Source: an uncultured Saprospiraceae bacterium (GTDB lineage: Bacteria; Bacteroidota; Bacteroidia; Chitinophagales; Saprospiraceae). From it: 53,050 bases of DNA. A program made the translations under genes and the position numbers. The notes under the pieces were generated by a model. It was not told where the DNA came from. It worked only from the letters and a program-made list of their open reading frames with translations, and did not search any database. Position 1 is the stretch's first letter, and every line of letters begins with the position of its first letter. Positions 26,301 to 35,356 of this stretch are shown here, one piece after another. The DNA lies in NCBI GenBank assembly GCA_937959275.1, contig CALGLU010000118.1:1-53050 (forward strand). The letters are read 5' to 3'.

Positions 26301-26693
26301 GCTTACACACGAGAAGTCCTTAGTTTTGAGTCCAAACTATTACTGAATACAAAAGATGGATTTAAGATGATCGCCTTACCAGTCTCAGCTCAAGAATTTC
26401 CAATCATGGATTGTATCAGTAGTGATCTAAACGGAGATGGATTTGATGACTTAATATTGGTGGGCAATATATATCAAACAGAAGTAGAAACACCAAGGCT
26501 CGATGCCGGCAAAGGACTTGTCTTATTATCTAATGGTGTGGACGGCTATATCTCTATGCCAAATTCTAAATCAGGTCTGGATATAAGAGGAGACTCAAAA
26601 TCAATAGCTAAACTTAAAGTGAACAATCAAGAAGAAATATATGTCATTGGGAAAAACCAAGGACTCCTTCAAATCGTTAAACCTTCATTATGA
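23391..26693 (+). CDS. FG-GAP/VCBS-repeat lipoprotein with an ASPIC/UnbV domain
   Basis: This 1100-residue protein starts with a lipoprotein signal (lipobox FGSC, Cys17), so it should be anchored in the outer membrane. It has two sets of FG-GAP-like calcium-binding repeats (DLNNDGLDD, DINGDGWLD, DYDQDNDLD, DLDNDGDLD, then DVNNDGLED, DVDQDGDLD, DLNKDGVPE, DFDGDDDLD), at about 60-500 and 650-1060. Between them an ASPIC/UnbV-type domain (about 515-590) carries VRGYRSAVSTKVHFGIKK. Such lipoproteins are common in Bacteroidota; a surface binding role is an inference. The stop overlaps the pdxJ start as ATGA, an odd pairing of surface protein and cofactor enzyme. Confidence 0.9.
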   Translation: MKYSLLTVVLCIVFGSCSTDQQDGYALSTRFSLLDSLQSNLVFSNDLKVDLESKYNLLDYDYFYNGAGVGIADLNNDGLDDIVLTGNMVPNKLFLNKGDLVFEDISDAAGINQNKHWANGVSFADINGDGWLDIYISQGGPGPQGERANVLLVNQKNLTFKESAAVYGLADIGISTQSVFFDYDQDNDLDCFVMNESVLYGYDPISFLQTIASNKEASELSLSRLYQNDKGVFNDVSIEAGINKPTFGLGLVVSDLNNDKLLDIYVANDYYLPDAMYINRGDGTFKDEIKARTDHVSMFGMGVDAEDINHDGHPDLFVLDMAASDHIRSKTLMASMNTADFDLLVNDLRFQHQYMFNALQISNGQKNFKNVSHLAGLAKTDWSWAGLIADFDSDGERDVFVTNGYRRYGLDNDFKIRVNEAKQQFGGSVPLDQKEALYNSMPEGKLSNLMYQNQGSLQFEDVSDDWGFDKPTFSNGAAFSDLDNDGDLDLVINNIDQQVLLYKNNSSDNSEYKFLNVITRGKTSEDFAKIKLIYADKTEQIGESKRVRGYRSAVSTKVHFGIKKDLNIDEVIVEWGNGTHEIKKNISGNQTLEFNIKNASPANENGKQELNLFSTIPNGQYKLNYIHRENTYDDFEKEILLPIRQSTLGPFLSTADVNNDGLEDLFIGGAAGFSGVLYIQNKTGFESKESTDFLADKAFEDLGSTFVDVDQDGDLDLFVCSGGNTFSTDNKLYINRLYLNDGTGHFVRDQQEALTNDRAQSVKCIAADLNKDGVPELIIANRIVPQNYPIHAPSVIYQIQNGELKDVTETWCPDLKEFGIINDLIATDFDGDDDLDLIVVGEWTDLGLFENIGNTLIKKEGPENSSGWWYSITETDINNDNLPDYVIGNLGLNSKYKASPDKPFKIFADDLDENGTTDIVLSNKYKSKYVPLRGKECSSQQMPFIAEKYPSYEGFANASLIDIYGDKINSAYTREVLSFESKLLLNTKDGFKMIALPVSAQEFPIMDCISSDLNGDGFDDLILVGNIYQTEVETPRLDAGKGLVLLSNGVDGYISMPNSKSGLDIRGDSKSIAKLKVNNQEEIYVIGKNQGLLQIVKPSL

Positions 26694-27400
26694 CAAAGCT
26701 CAGCGTAAATATTAATAAAGTTGCTCTTATTCGAAATTCTAGAGGAGAGGACTTGCCAGACTTGATGCAATTTGCTGTAGACTGTGAAGAGTTTGGAGCA
26801 GATGGTATCACGGTGCATCCCAGACCAGATGAAAGACACATTCGCTATGATGACATTCCTAAATTAAAGGCAATTGTCTCTACTGAACTGAATATAGAAG
26901 GCTATCCGAGTGAAAGGTTTTTAAAAATGGTTGAAGACAATAGTCCTAACCAATGCACGCTCGTCCCCGACCCACCAGGCGTACTCACATCCAATGAAGG
27001 ATGGGACACAAGTAAAGAAAAAGATTACTTAATAGATGTCATTGCCCGCCTCCAAGCGAAAAACATTAGAGTTTCCCTATTTCTAGACCCTAAGCTAGAC
27101 ATGGTCGAACAGGCAAAGGCAACCGGCGCAGACCGCATCGAATTTTACACAGGTTCCTTTGCCAAACACTATATCCAAGACTCTAATGCTGCCATCGCAG
27201 ACCATATCGCTGCCGCTAAACTCGCAAATCAGCTCGATCTGGGCATTAATGCCGGCCACGACCTCAATCTTAACAATCTCAAGTTCTATGCTAGCGAAAT
27301 CCCCAAGCTATTGGAGGTGTCGATTGGCCACGCTTTGATCTCTGACGCCTTATATTATGGTATAAAAAATACCATTCAGTTATATAAAAGACTTTTATAG
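26690..27400 (+). CDS. pdxJ: pyridoxine 5'-phosphate synthase
   Basis: This 236-residue TIM-barrel enzyme condenses 1-deoxyxylulose 5-phosphate with 3-amino-2-oxopropyl phosphate to pyridoxine 5'-phosphate, in the DXP-dependent B6 pathway. Family motifs are LSVNINKVALIRNSRG, GADGITVHPRPDERHI, NIEGYPSERF, CTLVPDPPGVLTSNEGWD, VSLFLDP, DRIEFYTGSFA, LDLGINAGHDLN and VSIGHALISDAL. The length is typical. It starts within the upstream stop codon (ATGA), so it is translationally coupled to the large lipoprotein gene. Confidence 0.97.
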   Translation: MTKLSVNINKVALIRNSRGEDLPDLMQFAVDCEEFGADGITVHPRPDERHIRYDDIPKLKAIVSTELNIEGYPSERFLKMVEDNSPNQCTLVPDPPGVLTSNEGWDTSKEKDYLIDVIARLQAKNIRVSLFLDPKLDMVEQAKATGADRIEFYTGSFAKHYIQDSNAAIADHIAAAKLANQLDLGINAGHDLNLNNLKFYASEIPKLLEVSIGHALISDALYYGIKNTIQLYKRLL

Positions 27401-27482
27401 GGTACTTAACATGACTTTTAGACTTTAATTCAAACAATCTTTGTTTTTTTGAGGTTATTATCCACAACTAATTGGTCATTCG

Positions 27483-29963
27483 ATGAGATTCATTTTACTA
27501 TGTTTATTAGCTCTTCCATTGTCAGTCTTTTCTCAACAAGCTGAAGGGCAATTTTCGATTCGAAAAGCGACGGAGAAGGATGTGATTTCTTGTCCGCATT
27601 CTGGCCATACAATCTCGACAGAAAATTTTAAACCTTCTGTAAGCAATTTCAAATCGTCAAATAAATTTAAAAAATCTAAACAAGTTGAATTTATACCGCA
27701 GTATATTGATGTACCAAGTACGTTCCAAAATACTGTTGAATTTGTATTGGAGCAATTGAGTAATTTTGTTTCTACGGATGTTCCAGTATATGTAAGTGTA
27801 GAATATACTGATTTAGGAGGAGGTTCAGGTGGGCTGACGCTAGCAAATGCTCGAGCGGGTGAATTTCCAATAAATTTTCCAGGGGCAGAATATGTCAATA
27901 CGTTTTATCCAATAGCATTGGCTGAAAAATTGTCTGGACAGGAAATCAATCCACCAGGTGATCCAGATATTGTAATTCAAGTCAATAGTAATCGTGCTGC
28001 CAATTTTAGTGTGACTCCTAATAATCCTGTTATTGGGACCAGATCAGATTTAGCTACAACTCTGATTCATGAGATTATTCATGGTTTGGGCTTTACTGCA
28101 GGAGCCAGCGTTGATGTAGGAGGCAGAGGAATTGTACCATTCATCATTTATAGCAGGTTTCTAGAAGATATAGATGGTGTTAACTATATAGATAATTACC
28201 CAAACAACTCAATTGAGCTTGGGGATGAATTAACCGGTAATCGAGTGTTTTTTAATGGTCCTCGATTTGATTTAGAAACAAGGGCACAGATTCACGCACC
28301 CAGAAGTTTTAATGCAGGTTCTAGTATCTCGCATGTTGATGCAGTTACCTATGGTGATTCAGAAGATAGGTTAATGGCGCCCTTTATCAATGGAGGTGAT
28401 ATCAATTACAATCCTGGTATTGCGATCGACATGCTGCACGAAATGGGTTGGTTTACGACCAATTTTATCCACGATTCAGAGGGATTTAATGAGGATTTAA
28501 CTCAAGATTTAACGATTCGTGCTAAGGTTCGAACTGATTCCCAAGTTGACGAATCTACAGTCAAACTTTATTATTCACGAGATACCTTTCAAACTGAAGA
28601 AATTGTGGTTACCCTAGCTAAGGACCAAGCGGCTGGTGATTTTTTCTTCACATTACCGCCTACGAATACTTTCACTGTATATCAATATTACTTCGAAGTC
28701 CAAGATGATTCGCTCGGCAGAATCACGACACCTGTCAGAGCTCCTATGACTTATTTTCAGTTTTTCCAAGGAGAAGATACTGAAGGTCCTATTCTATCAG
28801 GTCATGTTCCGGTAACATCGATTAGGGAGACTGATCAACAGTTTACTTTGACTGTCAATGAATTCACTGATGTGTTTACGGGTGTGGATACATTCTCCCT
28901 TGCAGCAGTGATCAATCAAAACGGTATTCTTGATACAATTCCCTTTCAACTATGGTCCGACGACTTTGGTTTTTTTTACCAATTAAGCTACACTGGTCAA
29001 TTCGATCCATCTGATCAATTGGGTTATAAGATTATACTCTTAGATAAAAGCATAAATAAAAACGAAGGACAACTCCCAGAAGAGGGCTTTTACACGATAG
29101 TAATTGAAGAAGTAGCTGCAGCCATCGTATCCTATGAAAATGATTTTGATAATGTAAGCTCGGACTTCACAGGGGCTGGTTTTGAGATCAATCAACCGGT
29201 CGGGTTTGCGACGCCTGCGATTCATAGTGACCATCCATATGAGACGGCAGGGGCAGGTAATACCTTAGATTTCGTCTATGAGCTATCACAACTTATTGTG
29301 ATAGATAGCGTAAATCCAGTCATAATCTTTGATGAAATTGTCATTGTGGAACCAGGAGAAGTCGGCACGTCATGTAGAGGGATCGTTTGCGACACTGAGT
29401 TTTGGGATTACGTTGTGGTTGAAGCCAAGGAGAAAAGTGGATTAGAATGGCAGCCTTTTTTGACTGCATATGATTCTCGTGATAGAACAATCTGGCGAAA
29501 TGCTTATGATGCTGGAGAAGACGGGACGCCTGATTTATTTAGATCTAGGACTATTGATATGACAGAAAACGGCAATTTTAGTGTTGGTGATGAAGTGTTT
29601 ATCAGATTTAGATTATTCTCGGACCCAGGAGCGAATGGTTGGGGATGGGCTATAGATAATCTCGAAATTCAGCCAGGGATGTCGACTCCAACTCTTGATG
29701 AAACAGTACTAAACGAATTCATTGTGTCCCCAAATCCAGTAAGTAGTACCCAAGATGTATCGATTGACCTAGCTTTTTCTACTGAGTTTAGCGGATTCCT
29801 GACATTATTAAACAATAATGGTCAACGTTTACTTGAAAAGCCGATTCTTAATCGATTCAATCATTCTACAAAACTTGATATTTCAGGGCTCAGTTCAGGT
29901 ATTTACTACCTCAGATTAAGTAATCATGAGGGAGTTTCAACAAGAAAATTAGTGATAGATTAA
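27483..29963 (+). CDS. secreted HExxH zinc metalloprotease-like protein with type IX secretion sorting domain
   Basis: This 826-residue protein has a signal peptide (1-18, ending VFSQ). The motif TLIHEIIHGLGF gives the zinc ligands H196 and H200 and catalytic E197, and the later block LMAPFINGGDINYNPGIAIDMLHEMGW resembles the conserved end of bacterial HExxHGLGF proteases. Beta-sandwich-like regions follow, including a C-terminal carbohydrate- or MAM-like segment (about 550-735 with FRLFSDPGANGWGWAIDNLE). The last 80 residues (VSPNPVS ... GIYYLRLSNHEGVSTRKLVI) form a type A T9SS sorting domain, so export across the outer membrane via the Por system is expected. Protease activity is inferred from the motif only. 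Confidence 0.87.
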   Translation: MRFILLCLLALPLSVFSQQAEGQFSIRKATEKDVISCPHSGHTISTENFKPSVSNFKSSNKFKKSKQVEFIPQYIDVPSTFQNTVEFVLEQLSNFVSTDVPVYVSVEYTDLGGGSGGLTLANARAGEFPINFPGAEYVNTFYPIALAEKLSGQEINPPGDPDIVIQVNSNRAANFSVTPNNPVIGTRSDLATTLIHEIIHGLGFTAGASVDVGGRGIVPFIIYSRFLEDIDGVNYIDNYPNNSIELGDELTGNRVFFNGPRFDLETRAQIHAPRSFNAGSSISHVDAVTYGDSEDRLMAPFINGGDINYNPGIAIDMLHEMGWFTTNFIHDSEGFNEDLTQDLTIRAKVRTDSQVDESTVKLYYSRDTFQTEEIVVTLAKDQAAGDFFFTLPPTNTFTVYQYYFEVQDDSLGRITTPVRAPMTYFQFFQGEDTEGPILSGHVPVTSIRETDQQFTLTVNEFTDVFTGVDTFSLAAVINQNGILDTIPFQLWSDDFGFFYQLSYTGQFDPSDQLGYKIILLDKSINKNEGQLPEEGFYTIVIEEVAAAIVSYENDFDNVSSDFTGAGFEINQPVGFATPAIHSDHPYETAGAGNTLDFVYELSQLIVIDSVNPVIIFDEIVIVEPGEVGTSCRGIVCDTEFWDYVVVEAKEKSGLEWQPFLTAYDSRDRTIWRNAYDAGEDGTPDLFRSRTIDMTENGNFSVGDEVFIRFRLFSDPGANGWGWAIDNLEIQPGMSTPTLDETVLNEFIVSPNPVSSTQDVSIDLAFSTEFSGFLTLLNNNGQRLLEKPILNRFNHSTKLDISGLSSGIYYLRLSNHEGVSTRKLVID

Positions 29964-30300
29964 GGAACGGTTATCGTATTTTAAAGTCCCAAGCGTAGGT
30001 ATCCTTTAGGAATTTAAGGATTGCGGATGGAAATTATGACTATAAAGACATGCAACTTGCATAAGCTTTGCTTATTATTCTTACCAAAAAATAGAAATTG
30101 ATATAGATTCATATATCATGAATAAGCGCTTGAACATCAAATACTTAATGGATTAACAATTGTCTATTTGTTAATAAAAATCTAAAATCAAGGCAGCGAA
30201 TTTCTGTTAAAGGAGGTTTTAAACGTGTTTCTAAGTTGTTTATTAGAAATCACATCTTAAAATTCTATTAAAATCTACACTGAAAATGTAGTACAAAATA
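29964..30300. other. intergenic region upstream of the SusC operon, with two inverted repeats
   Basis: No gene is seen in this AT-rich stretch. An 8-bp inverted repeat ATTAACAA/TTGTTAAT lies at 30152-30175 and a 7-bp one TTTCTAA/TTAGAAA at 30228-30249, both with 8-nt centres. Neither is followed by a T-tract, so they are more likely protein-binding sites than terminators. Confidence 0.5.
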
Positions 30301-30301
30301 T

Positions 30302-30309
30302 TACCTTCG
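30302..30309 (+). promoter_or_regulatory. candidate -7 box for the SusC-SusD operon
   Basis: TACCTTCG matches TAnnTTTG at seven of eight positions and lies about 46 bp before the SusC ATG at 30355. No clear -33 element is present, suggesting activator dependence (inference). Confidence 0.35.
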
Positions 30310-30354
30310 CATTTTTTGGCGAAAACAGTTTTTTATCAAATTAAACCAAATTGT

Positions 30355-33300
30355 ATGAAAAAACTCTCATTACTTTTATTCATGGTTCTTTTTGTTGTCG
30401 GAGCAACGATGGCACAAAGAACAGTGACAGGCTCTGTCACAGACGTAAATGGAGAGGCACTTATTGGTGCTAATGTTCTTGTATCTGGTACAACATCAGG
30501 TACGATTACTGACATCGATGGTAGCTTTTCTTTAGAAGTCCCAACGGACGCACAATCCTTATCTATTAGTTATACAGGATTTACAGACCAAGACGTAAGT
30601 ATCTTTGGACTTAACAATGTTGCCATTTCATTAGCAGAAGGAGAGCTATTGGAAGAGATCGTTGTTACAGGTCTTGGTATTAAAAAGGAAAAGAAAGCAC
30701 TTGGTTATGGTGTTTCTACTATTTCCAGTGACGAAATCGGTGGAAGAGCCGAAGGCGATGTTGCCAGAATTCTTCGTGGAAAAGCAACAGGTGTTGATAT
30801 TACTCAAACATCTGGTATTGCTGGTTCTGGTACAAATATCATTATTAGAGGATATTCTTCTATTACTGGTAATAACCAACCGTTATTCGTAGTTGATGGT
30901 GTTCCATTTAATACGGATACAAATAATGATCAAGGTTTTAACAATGGTGGTGCTGCGGCATCTTCAAGATTCCTTGATTTAGATCCAAATAACATTTCAG
31001 AAATTTCAATTTTGAAAGGTTTATCTGCAACTGTACTATATGGTGAAGCAGGTAGAAATGGTGTTATTCTTGTCTCTACCAAAAGTGGAAATGCAGGAGC
31101 TTCATCAAACAAAGGCTTTGAAATCAGTGTCACGCAATCACTTGCACAAACTGATATTTCAAACTTACCGGATTACCAAGATGAGTTTGGTAATGGTTTC
31201 TCAGGAAACTTTGGATGGTTCTTCTCTAACTGGGGTCCTTCTTTCTCTACTCGAGGAAGTAATGGTGTTGAAGCTGATGGTAACATCGATCACCCATTAG
31301 ATCAAGGCCAGTTCAATGATGATTTCCCAGAGTTTATCGGTGCTGACTATGAGTACAAATCATATCAGCCAGCTGAAGGTTTTTTCACAACTGGATTAGC
31401 TGCTAACACCTCTGTTAATATCGACAAAGCATTTAAAGGCGGTGCGATCAATGCTAACTATTCTTACTTAACAGAAGATGGTTTCACCAAAAATAAAGGT
31501 GACATGGTTAGAGGCAGCGATGGTTCTTATGACTATGTAGAAAGTGACGAAAAGACGAATAATGTTACTAAACATAGTTTAGGATTAGGTGGTAATTTCG
31601 AATTAGCCAATGGTCTTAAAGTGGCTAGTACATTTAACTACATCCAAACAAATAGAATTGCGCCTCCAGCAGCAGCTGCTTTTGGTTCAGGACCAAGCGC
31701 AGGAAATGCTTCAGTATTCTCAGATGTAGCCTATACACCAAGGTCTGTTGATTTAAATCACTTGCCATTCCAGAGTCCTATTGATGGTTCTCAGGTTTAC
31801 TATCGTAGAGGTGGAGCTATTACAAATCCATATTGGACTTTGAACAATATCTCAGATGAAGAACAAGTAAAACGGTTCTTTGGTACAGTGAATCTAACAT
31901 ATGAGTTGACTGATTTTTTAACTGCTCAATACAGAGTAGGAGTAGATCAATACGCTCAAAGACAAGAAAGATTGGCTAATAAGGGTGGAGCTCAAGCTCC
32001 TGATGGTGGCGTATTTACATCTGATAGATTAAATACGATTACAGATCACGTGCTTAATTTACTATATGATACACAACTCACTGAAGATCTTTCATTAGAT
32101 GGTGTTGTTGGATTTAATGGTAGAAAACAAAAACGAGATCAGAATTTCATTAGTGCATCTAATCAGTTTGTATTTGATAATTTCAACTTAGGTAACTTTA
32201 TTGATTATCAAAACTTTGCATTCATTGAAGAAGAGAATTTATTAGGTGTATATGGTACAGCTACAGTAGGATTTAGAAATTTCTTATACGTAAATGCGCA
32301 AGCTAGAAATGACTGGACGTCTACCTTAGAAAAGGCTAATCGCTCAGTATTTTATCCATCAGTTAGTGTATCATTTATCCCTACGGAAGCGATTCCTGAA
32401 TTACAGAATAATAATATCATCAACTACTTGAAGTTAAGAGCTGGTTATGGTACTTCTGCTGGATATCCTGATCCATACCAGACTAGAAATATATTGGGTA
32501 CTGCAACAAATTCATTCGTAGGTACAGACGGCACAATATTAAATACCAATACGGTTAGTAATCAATTAGGAAATTCAGAATTGACTGCTGAGTTACACAG
32601 AGAAGTCGAACTTGGTATTGAAGCTAGATTATTAGATAACAGAATCGGAATTGATTTTTCTGCTTATAATAGACAGTCGACTGATTTAATTGTTGCACTA
32701 GATTTAGATCCTGCTTCAGGATTTACAACGACAACAGTTAATGCCGCGGATTTGGAAAACAAAGGAATCGAATTAGGTTTGAATATTAATCCAGTCAGAG
32801 GAGATTTTAATTGGGATTTCACATTGAATTTTACAACGAATGACAATATTGTTAAGAAAGTAGCTGACGGTGTCGATCAGGTATTGATTGATGGCTTTTC
32901 AAATTTAGGAAACTTTGCGATTCCTGATGAGCAGTACGGTGTTATTCAAGGTATTCCATTTGAAAGAAATGATGCTGGAGCATTACAAGTACAAGGTGAT
33001 GGTAACTACCTACCAGGTAACGAGATCGCACCTATTGGTAATCCTAATCCTAACTATACAGCGAATTGGATCAATAATATTGGCTTCAAAGGTTTAAGTT
33101 TAGGATGGCAGTTTTCTTACCAGGATGGTGGAGACATCTATTCTGTGACGACTGCAACAATGCTTGCAAGAGGCTTGACAGAAGATACGAATGTTGATCG
33201 ATTTTTACCGATCGTTCAGCCTGGAGTATTAGCATCTGACGGATCTACTCCAAATAACATTCAAGGTTATATTGGTGATTTCTTCTTTAGATCTTACTTC

Positions 33301-33582
33301 TTTGCAGATGAGGGTACCATTTTCGATGCGACTCACCTAAGACTGAGAGAAGTATCAATCGCTTATTCCCTACCTAAGAGTTTACTAGAGTCCACTCCGT
33401 TTGGATCTGCTTCTCTCGTAGCTTCAGGACAAAACTTATGGTACAATGCGCCTAACTTTCCAGTTGGTGTAAACTTTGATCCAGAAGTATTAAGTCTTGG
33501 TGTAGGTAACGGTAGAGGTTTTGACTTCTTCACAGGTCCAACATCTAAGAAGTATGGTGTTACGCTTAATCTTACATTTTAA
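30355..33582 (+). CDS. SusC/RagA-family TonB-dependent outer membrane transporter
   Basis: The ATG at 30355 gives a 1075-residue protein with a proper signal peptide (MKKLSLLLFMVLFVVGATMA); a TTG 39 bp upstream would only add a spurious N-terminal tail. A carboxypeptidase-regulatory-like beta domain follows (RTVTGSVTDVNGEALIGANVL), then the plug with DVARILRGKATGVDITQTSG and LFVVDGVPF, then a beta-barrel ending in aromatic F (NLTF). It imports a ligand captured by its SusD partner using TonB energy. The next gene is SusD 26 bp downstream. No glycosidase is linked, so the ligand is unknown. Confidence 0.96.
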   Translation: MKKLSLLLFMVLFVVGATMAQRTVTGSVTDVNGEALIGANVLVSGTTSGTITDIDGSFSLEVPTDAQSLSISYTGFTDQDVSIFGLNNVAISLAEGELLEEIVVTGLGIKKEKKALGYGVSTISSDEIGGRAEGDVARILRGKATGVDITQTSGIAGSGTNIIIRGYSSITGNNQPLFVVDGVPFNTDTNNDQGFNNGGAAASSRFLDLDPNNISEISILKGLSATVLYGEAGRNGVILVSTKSGNAGASSNKGFEISVTQSLAQTDISNLPDYQDEFGNGFSGNFGWFFSNWGPSFSTRGSNGVEADGNIDHPLDQGQFNDDFPEFIGADYEYKSYQPAEGFFTTGLAANTSVNIDKAFKGGAINANYSYLTEDGFTKNKGDMVRGSDGSYDYVESDEKTNNVTKHSLGLGGNFELANGLKVASTFNYIQTNRIAPPAAAAFGSGPSAGNASVFSDVAYTPRSVDLNHLPFQSPIDGSQVYYRRGGAITNPYWTLNNISDEEQVKRFFGTVNLTYELTDFLTAQYRVGVDQYAQRQERLANKGGAQAPDGGVFTSDRLNTITDHVLNLLYDTQLTEDLSLDGVVGFNGRKQKRDQNFISASNQFVFDNFNLGNFIDYQNFAFIEEENLLGVYGTATVGFRNFLYVNAQARNDWTSTLEKANRSVFYPSVSVSFIPTEAIPELQNNNIINYLKLRAGYGTSAGYPDPYQTRNILGTATNSFVGTDGTILNTNTVSNQLGNSELTAELHREVELGIEARLLDNRIGIDFSAYNRQSTDLIVALDLDPASGFTTTTVNAADLENKGIELGLNINPVRGDFNWDFTLNFTTNDNIVKKVADGVDQVLIDGFSNLGNFAIPDEQYGVIQGIPFERNDAGALQVQGDGNYLPGNEIAPIGNPNPNYTANWINNIGFKGLSLGWQFSYQDGGDIYSVTTATMLARGLTEDTNVDRFLPIVQPGVLASDGSTPNNIQGYIGDFFFRSYFFADEGTIFDATHLRLREVSIAYSLPKSLLESTPFGSASLVASGQNLWYNAPNFPVGVNFDPEVLSLGVGNGRGFDFFTGPTSKKYGVTLNLTF

Positions 33583-33608
33583 TTTTATTTGATTAAATCG
33601 AAATAATA

Positions 33609-35327
33609 ATGAAACATTTAAATAAATTATATGTAGCACTTGCTTTCACTCTAGTCTTCGGAGCGTGCGGTGATGTCTTTGAATTAGATGAATTCTTGAC
33701 AGATCCAAACAACGTATCTGAGGAAGCAGCAGGTGTTGACTTTTTATATAACCAAGTTCAGATTTCTTTTGCTAATGTTTATGCTAACTCACATTTTATA
33801 ACTGAGGGCTTAGTTAGATTAGATGCAATGCAGAGTTTTAACTATAACAATGCGTTAGGCCCAACAGCAGGTAATGGAATTTGGAATAATTTTTATGCAA
33901 ACCTTATGCCTGATATCAATGCCATGAATGCTCTTGCAGAAGAAAGAGGTCTTGATATTCATGCAGGTACTGCTAAAATAATGCAAGCATTTGCAATGAC
34001 TACAATGGTAGATCTTTTTGGAGATATACCTTATTCACAAGCTGTTCAAGGAGCTGCTGAGGAGCAAATCCTAAATCCAACATTAGATTCTGGTGATAGC
34101 GTATATGCAGCTGCAAATGCCTTACTTGATGAGGCTATAGCTCAGTTGTCAGGTACCACCGCTGCTGCACCAGCATTTGATAATTTTTATGGAGGAGCGC
34201 CTGCGTCATGGATAACACTTGCCAATACGCTTAAGTTGAGAATGGCAAATAATACGAGATTGGTAAATGGTGCTAACGCAGTTGCGTCATTAGCTACTGA
34301 CGATATCATTGATGATCCAAGCGAGGATTTTGTCTATCAGTTTAGTACGAATAGAGCAAATCCTGATAGTAGACATCCGTTTTATGTTGCACAATATGAA
34401 GCAAACGATGGTGGCTATCAGTCAAATTATTTCATGCACCTTTTATGCTGCGAAAAAGAAGTAGAAGATCCTAGAATTAGATATTATTTCTACAGACAAG
34501 TGAATGATATCTTTGCTGAAGATCCAAATGCCTTTTCTTGCTTAGGCGTAGAAGATTGGAATGAAGAGTCAGTGGCGTCTGCTGTTCCACCTCACTATAC
34601 AGATGTTGATCCACTTATGCCTTTCTGTTTTGCAAGGGCTGATGGCTATTATGGTAGAGATCATGCAAATGGTTCTGGTATACCGCCAGATGGTCCGATT
34701 AGAGCTGTATATGGTCTTTATCCTGGCGGAGGAAAGTGGGATGGTAGCACCTTCACCACTGTCCAAAATGCTGGTGTAGATGGAGGAAGAGGAGCTGGCA
34801 TCTACCCAATCGTAACAGCATCTAGTGTTGCTTTTATGAGAGCTGAAGCAGCTTTAGAAGGAAGTGGAGAAGACGCACGTGCCTTATTAGAAGAAGCTGT
34901 TAGACAATCAATTGATAAAGTCTTAAGTTTTGAAAGTGTTTCACCAGGTGATTTCTCAGAAACTGTTGTAGATCAAGTTACGGGAGAAGAAGTGACTAGA
35001 GGAGACCAGTTTGGTCCATCTTCAGCCGATGTTGAAGAATACGTCGGTGTCGTTTTAGACTTATTTGATAATTCTTCTGATCAGTTAGATGTGATCATGA
35101 AAGAATTTTTAATTTCTTTACCGGGTAATGGATTAGAGGCATATAATGCGTACAGAAGAACAGGGAAGCCAAATAATATGCAGCCTGTTCAGGATATCCA
35201 AACGATTGATCCTTTTCCAACATCAATCCTATTACCATCTGATCACGTGAACTTAAATATCAATGCAGTTCAGAAAACTTTAGGTGATAAAGTATTCTGG
35301 GACAATGGTTCTGCTGCAACGAGATAA
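33609..35327 (+). CDS. SusD/RagB-family nutrient-binding outer membrane lipoprotein
   Basis: This 572-residue protein has a lipoprotein signal with lipobox FGAC (Cys20). Features of SusD-like proteins are the helical TPR-like core, the early FLTDPNNVS motif, LVRLDAMQSFNYNN, MVDLFGDIPYSQA, and the C-terminal AYNAYRRTGKPNNMQP before a short tail ending in KVFWDN. It lids the SusC barrel at the cell surface and captures substrate. The gene lies 26 bp after SusC and 29 bp before the third lipoprotein gene, all on one strand, so it is an operon. Confidence 0.95.
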   Translation: MKHLNKLYVALAFTLVFGACGDVFELDEFLTDPNNVSEEAAGVDFLYNQVQISFANVYANSHFITEGLVRLDAMQSFNYNNALGPTAGNGIWNNFYANLMPDINAMNALAEERGLDIHAGTAKIMQAFAMTTMVDLFGDIPYSQAVQGAAEEQILNPTLDSGDSVYAAANALLDEAIAQLSGTTAAAPAFDNFYGGAPASWITLANTLKLRMANNTRLVNGANAVASLATDDIIDDPSEDFVYQFSTNRANPDSRHPFYVAQYEANDGGYQSNYFMHLLCCEKEVEDPRIRYYFYRQVNDIFAEDPNAFSCLGVEDWNEESVASAVPPHYTDVDPLMPFCFARADGYYGRDHANGSGIPPDGPIRAVYGLYPGGGKWDGSTFTTVQNAGVDGGRGAGIYPIVTASSVAFMRAEAALEGSGEDARALLEEAVRQSIDKVLSFESVSPGDFSETVVDQVTGEEVTRGDQFGPSSADVEEYVGVVLDLFDNSSDQLDVIMKEFLISLPGNGLEAYNAYRRTGKPNNMQPVQDIQTIDPFPTSILLPSDHVNLNINAVQKTLGDKVFWDNGSAATR

Positions 35328-35356
35328 TTTAATCAATTAAAAATTAAGATTTGAAT

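Noticed and set aside
28951-28978. Possible frameshift at a T-rich run in the metalloprotease-like gene
   Set aside because: The reading frame continues with consistent composition through the T8 run (GFFYQLSY), so there is no sign of a break.
30316-30354. TTG start extending SusC by 13 residues
   Set aside because: The extension precedes a perfect signal peptide and would lie at or before the likely transcription start; the ATG at 30355 is better.
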